NCBI GenBank assembly: GCA_028455995.1
Contig: JABELC010000002.1
Span: forward strand, 2,480,001-2,544,000
Source of the DNA: Scleromitrula shiraiana
Lineage: Eukaryota > Ascomycota > Leotiomycetes > Helotiales > Sclerotiniaceae
Length of the DNA stretch: 64,000 nt
Reading direction: 5' to 3'
Shown: piece by piece, positions 11,786-21,814 of the stretch
Layout: each line of letters starts with the position of its first letter
Position numbering within the stretch: position 1 is the stretch's first letter
Position numbers and translations under genes: made by a program
Notes under the pieces: generated by a model
What the model was told of the DNA's origin: nothing
Seen by the model: only the letters and a program-made list of their open reading frames with translations
Database searches by the model: none

Positions 11786-11881
11786 TACGATGTAGGAACA
11801 AAGTTGAATGTACTACCAATACTAAGTAAGTATTACGATGTAGGAACAAAGTTGAATGTACTACCAATATTAATAAGTACA
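11786..11881. repeat. 48-bp tandem duplication
   Basis: A segment beginning TACGATGTAGGAACAAAG is present twice, head to tail, with a 48-bp shift. At least the first 37 bases are identical and the rest has minor differences. It is a recent local duplication in the opsin upstream region. Confidence 0.85.
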
Positions 11882-12172
11882 ACTGAAGATATATTATTGC
11901 AAGTGAGTAACTAAGGTTATATAGATTGAAAGATAATCAAACATCTTTCATTATTGAACAACATCAAAAATCCCATCACCATCTGCCATGTCTTTGAATG
12001 AATGATTATATAATATAATACTTGGTATAGGTTTTCACTTTTAATGAACCAATCAACAATAAATGCCCAAGAACTTCTCCTCATCTCGATCTCGATGACA
12101 TCAACCATTCAATTTTAAAGAATATAGATACCCTTGTCATAGCTTCATAAGAGGGTAAGAGGGTAATAAGAG

Positions 12173-12194
12173 GATAAGAGGATAAGAGGATAAG
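12173..12194 (+). promoter_or_regulatory. three phased GATAAG motifs upstream of opsin
   Basis: GATAAG occurs at 12173, 12181 and 12189 in exact 8-bp register, about 510 bp upstream of the opsin start codon. GATA-family factors, including the White Collar light-response complex and nitrogen/iron GATA regulators, bind such cores. The motif match is seen directly; regulation by light or any named factor is inference. Confidence 0.35.
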
Positions 12195-12702
12195 AGGGGG
12201 CGAATTGTTGATTTTCACACACCATGTAATTGAAAACTTGGAAGCCAAAGAATGATTAAAATCAAATGAGAGTGGCTGAATAAAATTAACAAAAAGAGTC
12301 TTTTTTCTTCTTTCTCTCCCAATCCTCCCATACCTGTGGACTGACTTTCTATTCCAAGCTTTAAAAATCCATTCTAGCTATCCTAGGTTATTCCAATCGC
12401 GTCATCTATTATACTATAGTAATAACTTGGTCTGGTCAATGTAAAAAAGGAAAGAAGTAGCTACATACATAGTACCTGCCTAGAACTTGCTTTCTACTAT
12501 TTACTCCTCCTCTTCCTCCTCCTCTTCCTCCTCTTCTTCTTCTTCTTCTCATCACTTTTCTTCTCTTCTTTCCCAACATTAACATCTACCTTTTTCTTTC
12601 AACTTATTCCATTTCATACTCATTCATCCATTAATTTTTCATCAAATTAACTAAGAAAGAAAAAAGTATCATAAGTTGCATATTCTATAAATCATCATCA
12701 AT

Positions 12703-13766
12703 ATGATCGATCCTATGCAAGCTTTCGCAGGTCTCGATATCGATGAGTTTAGGAGAAAAACTTCATCTTTACTTCCTCTTCCTACTTCCACTTCAACTGC
12801 TACACCATCAGTTGCTCCAATTCCTTCTGTAGCTCCTACTCCACCTACTATTGAGGAAATTGGAAGTGCTGGACACAAGACATTATGGGTAAGATTTTAT
12901 TAAATAGTTATTGAATCTTGTGTTTCATCTGCTGATTGATGATTAGGTTGTCTTCATCATTATGTTGGTGTCAACACTCACATTTGCCTTTATGGCATAC
13001 CGAGTTCCAGTTGTAAGTTTTAACTAGATGATATCTCTAGCATTCAATTATACTGATACAACAACAGCAAAAACGACTCTTCCATGTCTTGACAACATTC
13101 ATCACTTTATTTGCAACTCTCTCCTACTTCGCCATGGCCACCGGTGATGGAAATACCTTCACACATATCGTCATCAAGGAAGCACACAAGCATGTTCCAG
13201 ATACCTTCCAACACATCTATCGACAAGTATTCTGGGCTCGTTACATCGACTGGGCCGTAACAACCCCACTCCTCCTCCTCGATCTCTCATTCCTTGCCGG
13301 TCTCAACGGTGCCAACATCATCGTTGCAGTCGTCGCTGATATCATCATGATTTTGACTGGTCTCTTTGCTGCATTCGGTCATAATGGTGCTCAGAAATGG
13401 GGTTACTACGCCATGGCATGCATTGCGTATCTAGTAGTTGTCTACCAACTCGTAATCCCCGGCCGTCGTGCCGTTCTTGCCAAAGACTCCAAGACATCCA
13501 AGCTCTTTGCCGCCATTGGAGGATTCACCCTAATCCTTTGGACTCTGTACCCAATTGTTTGGGCAGTTGGCGATGGAGCTCGCAAGTGGAGTGTTGATGC
13601 TGAGATTATCGCCTATGCTGTTCTTGATGTCTTGGCCAAGCCGGTCTTTGGTCTCTGGCTCTTGTTTGCTCATGGCAATGCTGCTACTACTACCGCTGAT
13701 GGCTGGTGGAGTCGTGGTTTGACCGGTGAGGGTAACATCCGCATCGATGATGATGAGGGTGCGTAA
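12703..13766 (+). CDS. fungal retinal-binding opsin, predicted proton pump
   Basis: Seven-helix microbial (type I) rhodopsin that binds retinal covalently. Three exons: 12703-12888, 12947-13012 and 13068-13766; 316 residues. Exon 1 encodes a 60-residue Ser/Thr/Pro-rich extracellular N-terminus and the first helix starts in exon 2. Helix C carries RYIDWAVTTPLLLLDL: Asp145 matches the bacteriorhodopsin proton acceptor (D85) and Asp156 the cytoplasmic donor (D96). Helix G has Lys275 in DVLAKPVFG, the Schiff-base lysine. It is therefore a true retinal protein, unlike the lysine-less ORP group, and has the residue set of an outward proton pump of the Leptosphaeria-rhodopsin type. NOP-1-like members have Glu at the donor site. 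Located at the plasma membrane by family precedent. It has a long empty upstream region with GATAAG motifs. Confidence 0.95.
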
Positions 13767-14339
13767 ATGAATTTTTATGTACCAATACTTGGCCTATTCT
13801 AGGAAGCAGGCGCTCGTTTGATTGTCTTTTTGAGAATAAAATAACAAAATATGACTTGACATTCATTGTCATGACGGAATGAACTGTTACTAGTTAGTTA
13901 TTAGCCATGATAAGAACGAGAACGGAAAACAAAAAATCAGATTTATGAAATTGGGAATAGGGATAGGGATGGATGAATGAACGGGGAATTACCTTTCTTT
14001 TATTTTTATTTTTCAATTCTATGTTTCCTTTTTTTAGCATTGGGGAGATTATGGATACGGATGGCATTGGGATAGTTTTTGGTATTATGGGAGGAAGGGA
14101 ACCTTTGTAATTGGATTGGATTGGTTGGACCCTTCATAGCATTAGTAACGAATTCACTTAGCGTTAATGGATTTATTGCTCTATGGGTTGATGTTGATAT
14201 GGTTATTGAAGGTAATTCTTTTCATGATATTCATTTGCAATCTTTCATTTCCATTTTCATCTCTATCTGTTTTAATATCCATGATCCATTCATCTAATCA
14301 TCATAAGAACCATCCATCCCATCCCATCCATCATCTACT
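13767..14339. other. convergent 3' intergenic region
   Basis: AT-rich sequence between the 3' ends of the opsin and GluRS genes, with only a short CATCC run near 14310-14335. Short open frames here are not supported. Confidence 0.5.
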
Positions 14340-16279
14340 TCACTTCGTCTTCCCCGTCGGAATCCCAAACAAAACCGCCTTCTCCCCCTCCCCTGCCACT
14401 TTATCCACCCTAAAATACCCCTTCCTCTCCAACTGAATAATATCATCCACCCTCAACCCCTCCACATTACAATCACACACCTGTTCCGTCATACTGACAC
14501 TATTCTCATTAACAAAATCCTCCCAGTTATCGCCCTCCTCCAACTTATCCTTCGTCATCAGGTAGTCAAACTCGTAGACCTGCGCTGGAATGAGTTTCTG
14601 GTCGCTAGAGAGCCATGTTACTTTTTTCTCCGTCTTTTTGACATCACCCTCGAGGTGGAGCTCGAGTTCGATGGTGGTGGGTGAGGTGAGTTTGCGCACG
14701 ATGGCGTTGCCCCAGTTCATGAGGGTGATTTCTTCGTTTTCGGCGAAGAGCTTGACGTCTTCTTGGTCGAGGATGATGTTTTTACTGTAGGTGACCTTTT
14801 TCAATCCGACGGCGGGGTTTTTGCCGTGTTTGGGTTTGTCTTCTGTGTAGGGTGTTTCGGGGCCATTGATGATGGTGGCTTTGACTTGGTCTTTGATCTC
14901 GACGGCGGTGTGTCGAGGGGCGATGGGGTCGATTTCTTTTTTGTTGGATGCCCAGAAGTTGGTCCAATCCATGGTGACGATGTTTCGGCTGGGGCCTTGC
15001 TTGAGGATGAAATCTCGGAGGGCGGGAATCGTCATTCCTCTTCTTCGGACTCCGCGGATGGTGGGCATACGTGGGTCATCCCATCCCCAGACTTTACCGG
15101 CGTCGACTAACTTTGTCAACTTTCGTTTCGAGAGTTCGGTGCGGATGAAGTTCATTCGTGCGAATTCCCACATGTGAACTGGACGGAGGTTCAAGTGGGT
15201 GATGAACCATTGATATTGAGGGTTTCTGTCGTTGTACTCAGTTGTCCTCAATGCGTGAGTGACACCTTCAAGTGAGTCGACGATTGGACATGCGAAATCG
15301 TAGGTAGGGTACATCTTCCAAGTAAGGCCTGTTCGGTGATGAGGTAATGGCTTTCCAGTCTCATCGTCGTTGGGGCATCGGTAGATAACTGGATCGCGCA
15401 TTGCTTTATTTGGGTTGTCCACAGACATCTTGGCTCGAATACAGAACTTTTTGCCAACTTCTGTGCCATTCTTCATTTCCTCGAATACGGCTAAGTTATC
15501 CTCGACACTCTTATCACGATTCTTGCTTGCAATACCCTCCATTCTTTGGTCTCTCATTGTTTGTTGATCGGTATCATCTGCATATGCATTGCCTTCTTTG
15601 ATAATTCTTAATCCATATTGATATAATTCGTCGAACCAATCACTTGTGTGGCTTGTCTTATCTGGTTTGATACCCATGAGCGCCAAATCTTCGATGATAG
15701 AATCTTGAAATTCTTGCTTTTCCTTAGATGGGTTCGTATCGTCGAATCGAAGAAGTAGTGTTCCCTTGTAGAGCTCGTGCGCGAAGTAATCGTTGAGAAG
15801 GGCGGCTTTTGCGTGACCAATATGGAGATATCCACTGGGGTAAAATTAGTAAACAGCATCATGATCTACAGAATATGATAGGCATACGATGGCTCAGGTG
15901 GAAATCTAGTCACAACTCCCTTTTCGGTATGAGGAAGGGCAACATTGTAGCTTGCTCCAGATTTGCTAGCTGCCATCTTCTTTGCCTTTTCTGCCTCATC
16001 CTTAAGTTTAATCTCCTCTTGGATCTCTGGGTGTGTTTGTTCAATGAACGAGTACCATCTGAGGAGGTTGGTAAATGCACCCTTTTTCAAAAATGCTGCA
16101 GCAACTCGATTCGTTCGAAGAGTGACCCATATCTTTGTGTCTAAATCGGTGATCGAATAGCCGTTAACATAAGAGCGAAGAATAAGATGTTTATCCAACG
16201 CAGCTAGATGTGGTTCAATAGCCTTAAAGTCTAGCGGAGCTAGATTCGTTGCAAGCTGTGACAATTCCTCGGCCTTCAT
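14340..16279 (-). CDS. cytosolic glutamyl-tRNA synthetase
   Basis: Class I aminoacyl-tRNA synthetase charging tRNA-Glu in the cytosol. Two exons: 15888-16279 and 14340-15834; a 53-bp intron splits the Ser codon of PPEPS, immediately before GYLHIGHAKAA. 628 residues. The N-terminal about 110 residues form a GST-like appended domain as in eukaryotic GluRS. The catalytic Rossmann domain starts at about 120 with PPEPSGYLHIGH (the HIGH motif), and the KMSKS-equivalent is ELSKRKL. The C-terminal half is the beta-barrel anticodon-binding region of the GlnRS/archaeal-GluRS type (IILDQEDVKLF, EFDYLMTKDKLEEGDN). No organelle targeting is evident, consistent with the cytosolic enzyme. It is divergent from the mitoribosomal uL1m gene with only 229 bp between start codons. 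Confidence 0.95.
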
Positions 16280-16508
16280 ATTGATCGATTCGTGAGTAAT
16301 ATTTACTTAAATACTTCACAAATCTAACAAATTCTTGAGATGGTGGGGGGAATTTTTGTTTGACTCAGCGGGGTCAACAATGCCCGGGCGGAGATCGGAC
16401 TAAGGTTTTGCCTAGCGGGAAATTTATCTAGAATGTTAACGCTAGTGGATATTGAATTGGGAGCGATGATGAGAAATTGAAGAATACCCCAACATCATCC
16501 ACAACGAT
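16280..16508. promoter_or_regulatory. short bidirectional promoter GluRS / uL1m
   Basis: 229 bp separates the two divergent start codons, so the promoters must overlap or abut. No named element was identified. Confidence 0.55.
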
Positions 16509-17518
16509 ATGGCAACTCAAGCATTATGTCTTGCTCAATTGAGCAGGCTGTCATTATCGCCGGCAAAACAAACAATTCTTCATTCTTCGCGAGCCTCAAT
16601 ACCGATCGTCCAAGTTCGTCACAAAGGTTTCAAACCTAGGTTGTTATCAAAGGCGGAAAAGGCTCTGGCCCTCACAGGTCCAGTCGCCACGATGAAGACC
16701 AAAAAGAAGTCTACGAAAGAAAAGAAAAAAAGGAAGGCTAGGACGACATATCGACAATACGATATGAAGGACGTAGAACAGTTTGCGTTGTGTGAAGCTA
16801 TGCGGTATGTCTAAACCAATTTTGGAGAAACCAACAATTTTGCTAATATTTTCGTAGATATATAAGAGCATTTGAGGTTGGAAGGCCACCGACTTCAGTC
16901 AAATACGAAGTGCATTTAAAGATGAAATCTCTCAAAAACGGTCCCGTGGTTCGAAATCGATTACGGCTTCCACATCCCGTCAAAACCGATCTTAGAATAT
17001 GTGTAATTTGTCCTCCAGACTCGAAATACGCGGAGTCGGCGAGAGCAGCAGGTGCATCTCTAGTTGGAGAGGAGGAGGTCTTTGAAGCAGTGAAGGCTGG
17101 AAAAATCGAATTCGATAGATGCATATGTCAAACAGATTCTCTCGCGAAGATGAATAAAGCAGGATTGGGTAGGATTCTAGGACCTAGACAATTGATGCCG
17201 AGTGCAAAGATGGGAACGGTCGTGAAGGATCCAAGTTTGGTCCTGAAAGATTTGGTTGGTGCATCGGAATACAGAGAACGTTTAGGTGTTGTGAGAATGG
17301 CGGTTGGTCAACTTGGATTTACTCCAGAGCAGATGCAAAGAAATGTGAAGGCCTTTGTCGAGGCCGTAAAGAAGGATATGGCTCAGTTGAGTGATAAGAT
17401 TAGCAAGGAAGTGGCAGAGGTGGTATTGAGTTCGACCAATTCTCCTGGTTTCAGTCTCAATGGGGAGTTTAGAGATCTTAACTCTAGCCTTGACCCGCGA
17501 GATTTATCTACTTCATAG
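16509..17518 (+). CDS. mitochondrial large-subunit ribosomal protein uL1m
   Basis: Mitoribosomal L1, a component of the mobile L1 stalk of the large subunit. Two exons: 16509-16804 and 16858-17518; the 53-bp intron splits an Arg codon (EAMR then YIRAFEVGRPP). 318 residues. The first about 35 residues are rich in Ser/Arg/Gln and lack acids, consistent with a mitochondrial presequence. A basic Lys-rich segment follows at about 60-80, then the L1 fold with YEVHLKMKSLKNGPVVRNRLRLPHPV. The hallmark GLGRILGPRQLMPSAKMGTV matches the bacterial L1 signature. It shares a short bidirectional promoter with the cytosolic GluRS gene, pairing cytosolic and mitochondrial translation genes. Confidence 0.94.
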
Positions 17519-17624
17519 AGTAACATGACATACATCTGTACTTTAACTGTATAAAGAATACTCAATATATTTGACCGGGTATATACTAAAAACTCCTAAC
17601 GCTATGCAACACCCCAATCCCTTA

Positions 17625-18491
17625 TTATGCCGTTGATTTTATATCTCTTAAGATCTTTACTGCCTCCTCACCAGCACCCAAATCGCGATAAATGCTCATG
17701 ATCTTGATCGTTCGTGACTTGCCGCTGTCTCCTAGAGAGATCGTTTGCTTCAAAGCAGCATTTAAGTCCAGAACGATAGTATTCCTAAGTCGTAAAAATC
17801 GCGGCTGTTGAGCAACGATGAATGGATGTTCTAATCCAATTGAAGTTGATAGGTGCTCAATATTCCTATAATCCATCACGAATCTCCTAAGTTTCTTCGT
17901 ACTCGTGCCATTGATACCACTATCAATTTCCAGCTCCTCTTCATCATCATCTTCGTCCTCATCATCGCTCCAGGATTCCTCTAGACCATTTGGCGACCGA
18001 CCCAGTGATGCAACCATCAGTCTATCTTCAAGCTCTTCAAGTCTTGAATCAACTTCTAACAAATTCCTCCCCAATGCAATCTCCTTACTAACACTTTTCT
18101 TCTCTCCCAAAAGACCCTCAACCTCCACCTTCCTCTCTCTTACCTTCCCCCTCACATCCTCAACACCCCTCTTAAACCCCAACAAGCCCATCCTAACATC
18201 CTCAACCTTCTCCTCCCCGCCCTTAAGATCCGAACCCAAGCTTAAAAATTGCTCATAATTGGTATTGACCAAATCCAACAATTCTTTCGAGAGGGCTTGG
18301 GAACGCTCACGGAGGTCGGAACGGAGATCCTCGAGGGTCTGATGACGATCCGATAGCGTGGATAGGTAGGTTGGAGCGTCAAATGTTGGGGCCAGAAAAT
18401 CGCTTCGGGGGAGGGCTTCGGGATACGGAAGGTTGTCTTCATCGTCTGATGAAATATCACGCGATTCTCCTCCAAAGTAAAATTTACTCAT
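17625..18491 (-). CDS. COG2: conserved oligomeric Golgi complex subunit 2
   Basis: Subunit of the COG tethering complex for intra-Golgi retrograde vesicle transport. Single exon, 288 residues, comparable with the short Cog2 of yeast and filamentous fungi. The N-terminus carries the COG2 family signature (ALPRSDFLAPTFDAPTYLS). A helical coiled-coil region of heptad-like Leu/Val and charged residues follows at about 50-160. An acidic low-complexity patch (SDDEDEDDDEEELEID) lies at about 175-190, and a conserved C-terminal helical segment follows. The ATG at 18491 is the first in frame. It is convergent with uL1m (106 bp apart) and divergent from hapX. Confidence 0.88.
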   Translation of the reverse strand: MSKFYFGGESRDISSDDEDNLPYPEALPRSDFLAPTFDAPTYLSTLSDRHQTLEDLRSDLRERSQALSKELLDLVNTNYEQFLSLGSDLKGGEEKVEDVRMGLLGFKRGVEDVRGKVRERKVEVEGLLGEKKSVSKEIALGRNLLEVDSRLEELEDRLMVASLGRSPNGLEESWSDDEDEDDDEEELEIDSGINGTSTKKLRRFVMDYRNIEHLSTSIGLEHPFIVAQQPRFLRLRNTIVLDLNAALKQTISLGDSGKSRTIKIMSIYRDLGAGEEAVKILRDIKSTA

Positions 18492-19561
18492 ATTGATTTT
18501 TTGAGGGAATGGTAATGGATTTGGTGTAGACTTTTAAGAATTCTCGAAATATGTATTGTTTCGATCTTTTATTTCTTTTGGAATGTTGTGGTTGGCTGCT
18601 TGGTACAATATAAATAAAGTAAGACCTAATATAATTCTGTTGTATTGTACTGGACACTTCGTGACTTTCGCAATTCCTTCTCAGGCTTATATTATTCAGG
18701 CACCTAAGAGAGAGAGCCCCGGATAAGAGGAGAGGAGAGGACTGAGCGGATTTCCACAGTAAGGATGTATTCAATTTGTCGTTTGATAGTTAGACGAAAT
18801 AGAATCAACAAAAAGAGTTAAGTTTGCCCTTCTTTTTTCCTTTAAATGTCTCCTCTTTGTTTATCTTGATATGGAGAGATATTGGTTTGAAAAGGGGTTA
18901 TGATTGGATTATATTGAGATTTGATTAACAATTTGATGAAATATTACTCATCAGTGTTAAAAGTGTTAAAAGTGTTGTCAGTGCTTATTAAACAAGTGAA
19001 GATCCGTGTTCTGACCAGTATTTACCGGTATTATTACTAGTATTACTATTATTACTAGTATTACTAGTATGTAAACCATGTAAACCACACCACTCGGCTG
19101 AGTATTAACCAGTAAAATTTATGAAAGTGAATAAAAAGCCGATTCTCGGCGAGCTAATAAATCTTAGCGTAAAATTGATGAAAAAATCAAATCTTATCAA
19201 TCTAATCTTTTTGATCTCTCTTTCCCACTTTCAACTTTTCCTTTTAACAAAGCTCATTATTATTCGCTCTCAATTCTCATATGGGTTTTGTTTCCTACGT
19301 ATGTTCTGTTTGATACTTACATAACTACCTACATAGTACATAGTACATTGTCAATCAGTCAATCAGTCAATCAATCAATTAATCAATCAATCAGTCAATC
19401 AATCATCAATCAATTAACAGGAATAACTCTGTGCATTTGGGGTTTTTATTCCAGAGAAAATTCAAAAGTTCAGATCTAAATATATGACACTTTGTTTCTC
19501 CGACATAACCGATATCTCATTCTCCAATCGGTAATTCATTCATCCACATCCGTCAAAAATC
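18492..19561. promoter_or_regulatory. divergent region COG2 / hapX
   Basis: 1.07 kb without a gene. It contains TATTACTAG-type repeats (about 19020-19072), AGTGTTAAA repeats (about 18955-18980) and a TCAA/TCAG tetranucleotide tract at 19351-19415. There is a CCAAT box at 19524-19528, and GATAA-containing sites occur near 18723 and, reversed, near 19194. HapX and GATA-type iron regulators recognise CCAAT-complex and GATA contexts, so autoregulation is conceivable but unproven. Confidence 0.4.
19351..19415. repeat. TCAA/TCAG tetranucleotide tract
   Basis: Irregular run of TCAA and TCAG units in the hapX 5' region, about 150-210 bp upstream of its start. Confidence 0.75.
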
Positions 19562-21136
19562 ATGGCATCACCAGCAGTATCAACACCGTCTTCTGCTGGT
19601 TCTCCAGCTGCTCTTGCTCCTGCTCCTCCTGTTCTTGCAATTAAGACAGCAAATTTATCAAATATGGATAATATGGGTCCAGGATCGGACTCTTCTACTC
19701 CTACTATTATGACAACAAAGGAATGGGTAATTCCGCCACGCCCGAAACCTGGTCGAAAGCCTGCAACAGATACCCCGCCAACAAAACGAAAAGCACAAAA
19801 TAGAGCTGCTCAACGTGCTTTTAGAGAGCGAAGAGCTGCTCGAGTAGGTGAATTAGAGGAACAACTCGAGGAGACAAAAGAGGAGCAACAAAAACGTGAA
19901 AATGAACTCAGGTTAAAGATATCTAGACTTGAGGCAGAAGTTTCTCGATTTAATGGCGAGCTTCAATCATGGAGATTACGTTGTGATACCCTTGATCGTA
20001 TCGCATATTATGAAAAGAGTGAGAAAGAGGCTGCACTCGAGGAGTTGGCTATTCTAAGGAAGGGTTTCCAGAGTACAGGCACTGAAGCTGTCCCTCTTCC
20101 ACCACGTCGCAACCGTCAACCTGTACAAAATGTGACGCAGCCACACCAACAACATACGCCTCTCGTTTTGGAAGCTGAGGAAGTCAATCACATTGGATGT
20201 GGTGGATGTAATTCTACGAGTCAATGTGCTTGTGCTGATGAAGTGATTGCTGCTATTTCTAGTGGTTGTGGCAAATGTTCTGCCAGTTCTCGTTGTGAGT
20301 GCTTAGAGGAAACCGCGAGGGATGCTGCAGCAGATTTGGTCATGTCGACAGAATTAAAGAGGCCACATTCACCATCTATGGAGGGACCAGAGAAGCGTTC
20401 TCGTCACTTATCTAGGTCTTCAACGCCTCTTGAGATTGATTTTACTGCACAATTCTCATCACGCCCGTCCGCTGTCATTCATAACTCATCTCCACCACTT
20501 CAAATGACTGCACGACCTATTGAATCATGTGGTTTCTGTGAGCAAGGTACTTACTGTATGTGTGCCGCAGCAGCAGAAGAGAATGCTATGCATGAAAGAG
20601 AGCGCGAAAATCGTCTCGCTCCAATACTGAATGAAGTAACTCCACCACCATCCGACACAGATGTCGAAAGCGCTCAGATCAAACTTCCATCTCTACAACC
20701 AAATAATATGCATCAACCTGTCACTGCATCGGCGCCTGCTAATTCTTGCGCCAATGGTCCTGGTACTTGCCAACAATGTTTGAGTGACCCTAAATCAGGA
20801 TTGTTCTGTCGCTCGCTTGCAGCTATGAGAGCCTCTGGTTCTGCTCCACCCGATGGATGCTGCGGTGGTAGTTCTTCTGGAGGTGGATGTTGTAAGACGA
20901 TGCAGCAGCCAGCTCCTCCTCCATCGCAGCCTCCTCCAAGTCTCTCTTGTGCAGATACCTACAAGACTCTAGCAACACATAAGAACTTTGACCAGGCCAG
21001 TGATGAGCTGAATACATGGTTAGGACGTCTTCATGCTACACCACCTCACCATGCTGGAAGAGCGCCAATGGAGGTAGAGGCAGCTTCGGTTATGGGTGTG
21101 TTAAAGCTCTTCGATCGAAGGTTTGGAAGAGGTTGA
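19562..21136 (+). CDS. hapX: bZIP iron regulator HapX
   Basis: Transcription factor that partners the CCAAT-binding complex to repress iron-consuming pathways during iron starvation and to sense iron excess. Single exon, 524 residues. Order of features: an N-terminal Ala/Pro/Ser-rich stretch; the CBC-contact motif KEWVIPPRPKPGRKPATD at about 53-70; a bZIP basic region KRKAQNRAAQRAFRERRAARVGELE and a coiled coil to about 145. Several Cys-rich regions then follow, CGGCNSTSQCAC, CGKCSASSRCEC and CGFCEQGTYCMC, and a CANGPGTCQQC segment with further Cys clusters (CCGGSSSGGGCC). These match the HapX Cys-rich regions used for Fe-S sensing. The C-terminus ends FDRRFGRG, a conserved tail. The start ATG is preceded by a long AT-rich leader. 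Confidence 0.94.
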   Translation: MASPAVSTPSSAGSPAALAPAPPVLAIKTANLSNMDNMGPGSDSSTPTIMTTKEWVIPPRPKPGRKPATDTPPTKRKAQNRAAQRAFRERRAARVGELEEQLEETKEEQQKRENELRLKISRLEAEVSRFNGELQSWRLRCDTLDRIAYYEKSEKEAALEELAILRKGFQSTGTEAVPLPPRRNRQPVQNVTQPHQQHTPLVLEAEEVNHIGCGGCNSTSQCACADEVIAAISSGCGKCSASSRCECLEETARDAAADLVMSTELKRPHSPSMEGPEKRSRHLSRSSTPLEIDFTAQFSSRPSAVIHNSSPPLQMTARPIESCGFCEQGTYCMCAAAAEENAMHERERENRLAPILNEVTPPPSDTDVESAQIKLPSLQPNNMHQPVTASAPANSCANGPGTCQQCLSDPKSGLFCRSLAAMRASGSAPPDGCCGGSSSGGGCCKTMQQPAPPPSQPPPSLSCADTYKTLATHKNFDQASDELNTWLGRLHATPPHHAGRAPMEVEAASVMGVLKLFDRRFGRG

Positions 21137-21814
21137 CCGCGATCATGAGTTTTACTAAATATACCCCATTTCCTATTATGAATAATGAAAGTGAACGAGA
21201 TTCACATTTGTACTGTAAATATTATGCTGAAGTAGAAACCAAGGCCAGAGACAGGGAGAAGGTGGTCTGTTATCTTTTGAGGTTAATAGATGATGATTAC
21301 ATTCTAGATCCAAAAAGACAGCTAGTTTAGATCCATATTTTACATGTTTAGTATAAAGTACATAAATAAATACCGCTTCAAAATACAAAATTCATACCAT
21401 ATTCCCAACGCTCAACTCCGAAAAGTAACTTATCATAGTTATAATATTGTCTTCGCTACCGTTACCCATAAAGGCAGGTGTGAGTAAATCCTGCCACCCT
21501 AATTTTTAGTGCCCCACGTGTGGAAATGATTATGAGGGGTTCGCTGCACAACCGTTCTCCATATGCATGCATTCTGGTATGCTATCGATAAATTGCCGTC
21601 ATGGTTTTCTGTTGTAAGTTTGTTATCGGCGCCGATAATCTATATGTAGAAGATTGGTTGTGTTGATGCAACTGATAGTACCTAGCTTGAGGTCCATAAT
21701 AAATTTTATTTTGTCTACTTAATTCGAGCTCGTAGGTATTTTTTATTTTTATTTTCTTTTGTATTTTTTGTGTTGTTGATTTTTCGATTCAAAAGTCTCA
21801 TAGTTGTTGCGAAG
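21137..21814. other. intergenic, hapX 3' to RNase T2 5'
   Basis: About 680 bp without a supported gene. AT-rich at both ends; no repeat of note. Confidence 0.5.

Larger units (their letters stand above)
8869..12702. other. 3.8-kb gene-free, microsatellite-rich region
   Basis: No supported gene on either strand. It contains many simple repeats (listed separately), a poly-G run at 11652-11664, a fold-back element at about 10430-10551, a 48-bp tandem duplication at 11786-11881, a small perfect palindrome at 9845-9863, and a CT-rich tract at about 12500-12600 just before the opsin gene. It presumably comprises the 3' end of the kinase transcript, unique spacer and the opsin promoter. A 72-codon ORF at 10154-10372 with a hydrophobic start is not convincing. 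Confidence 0.6.
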
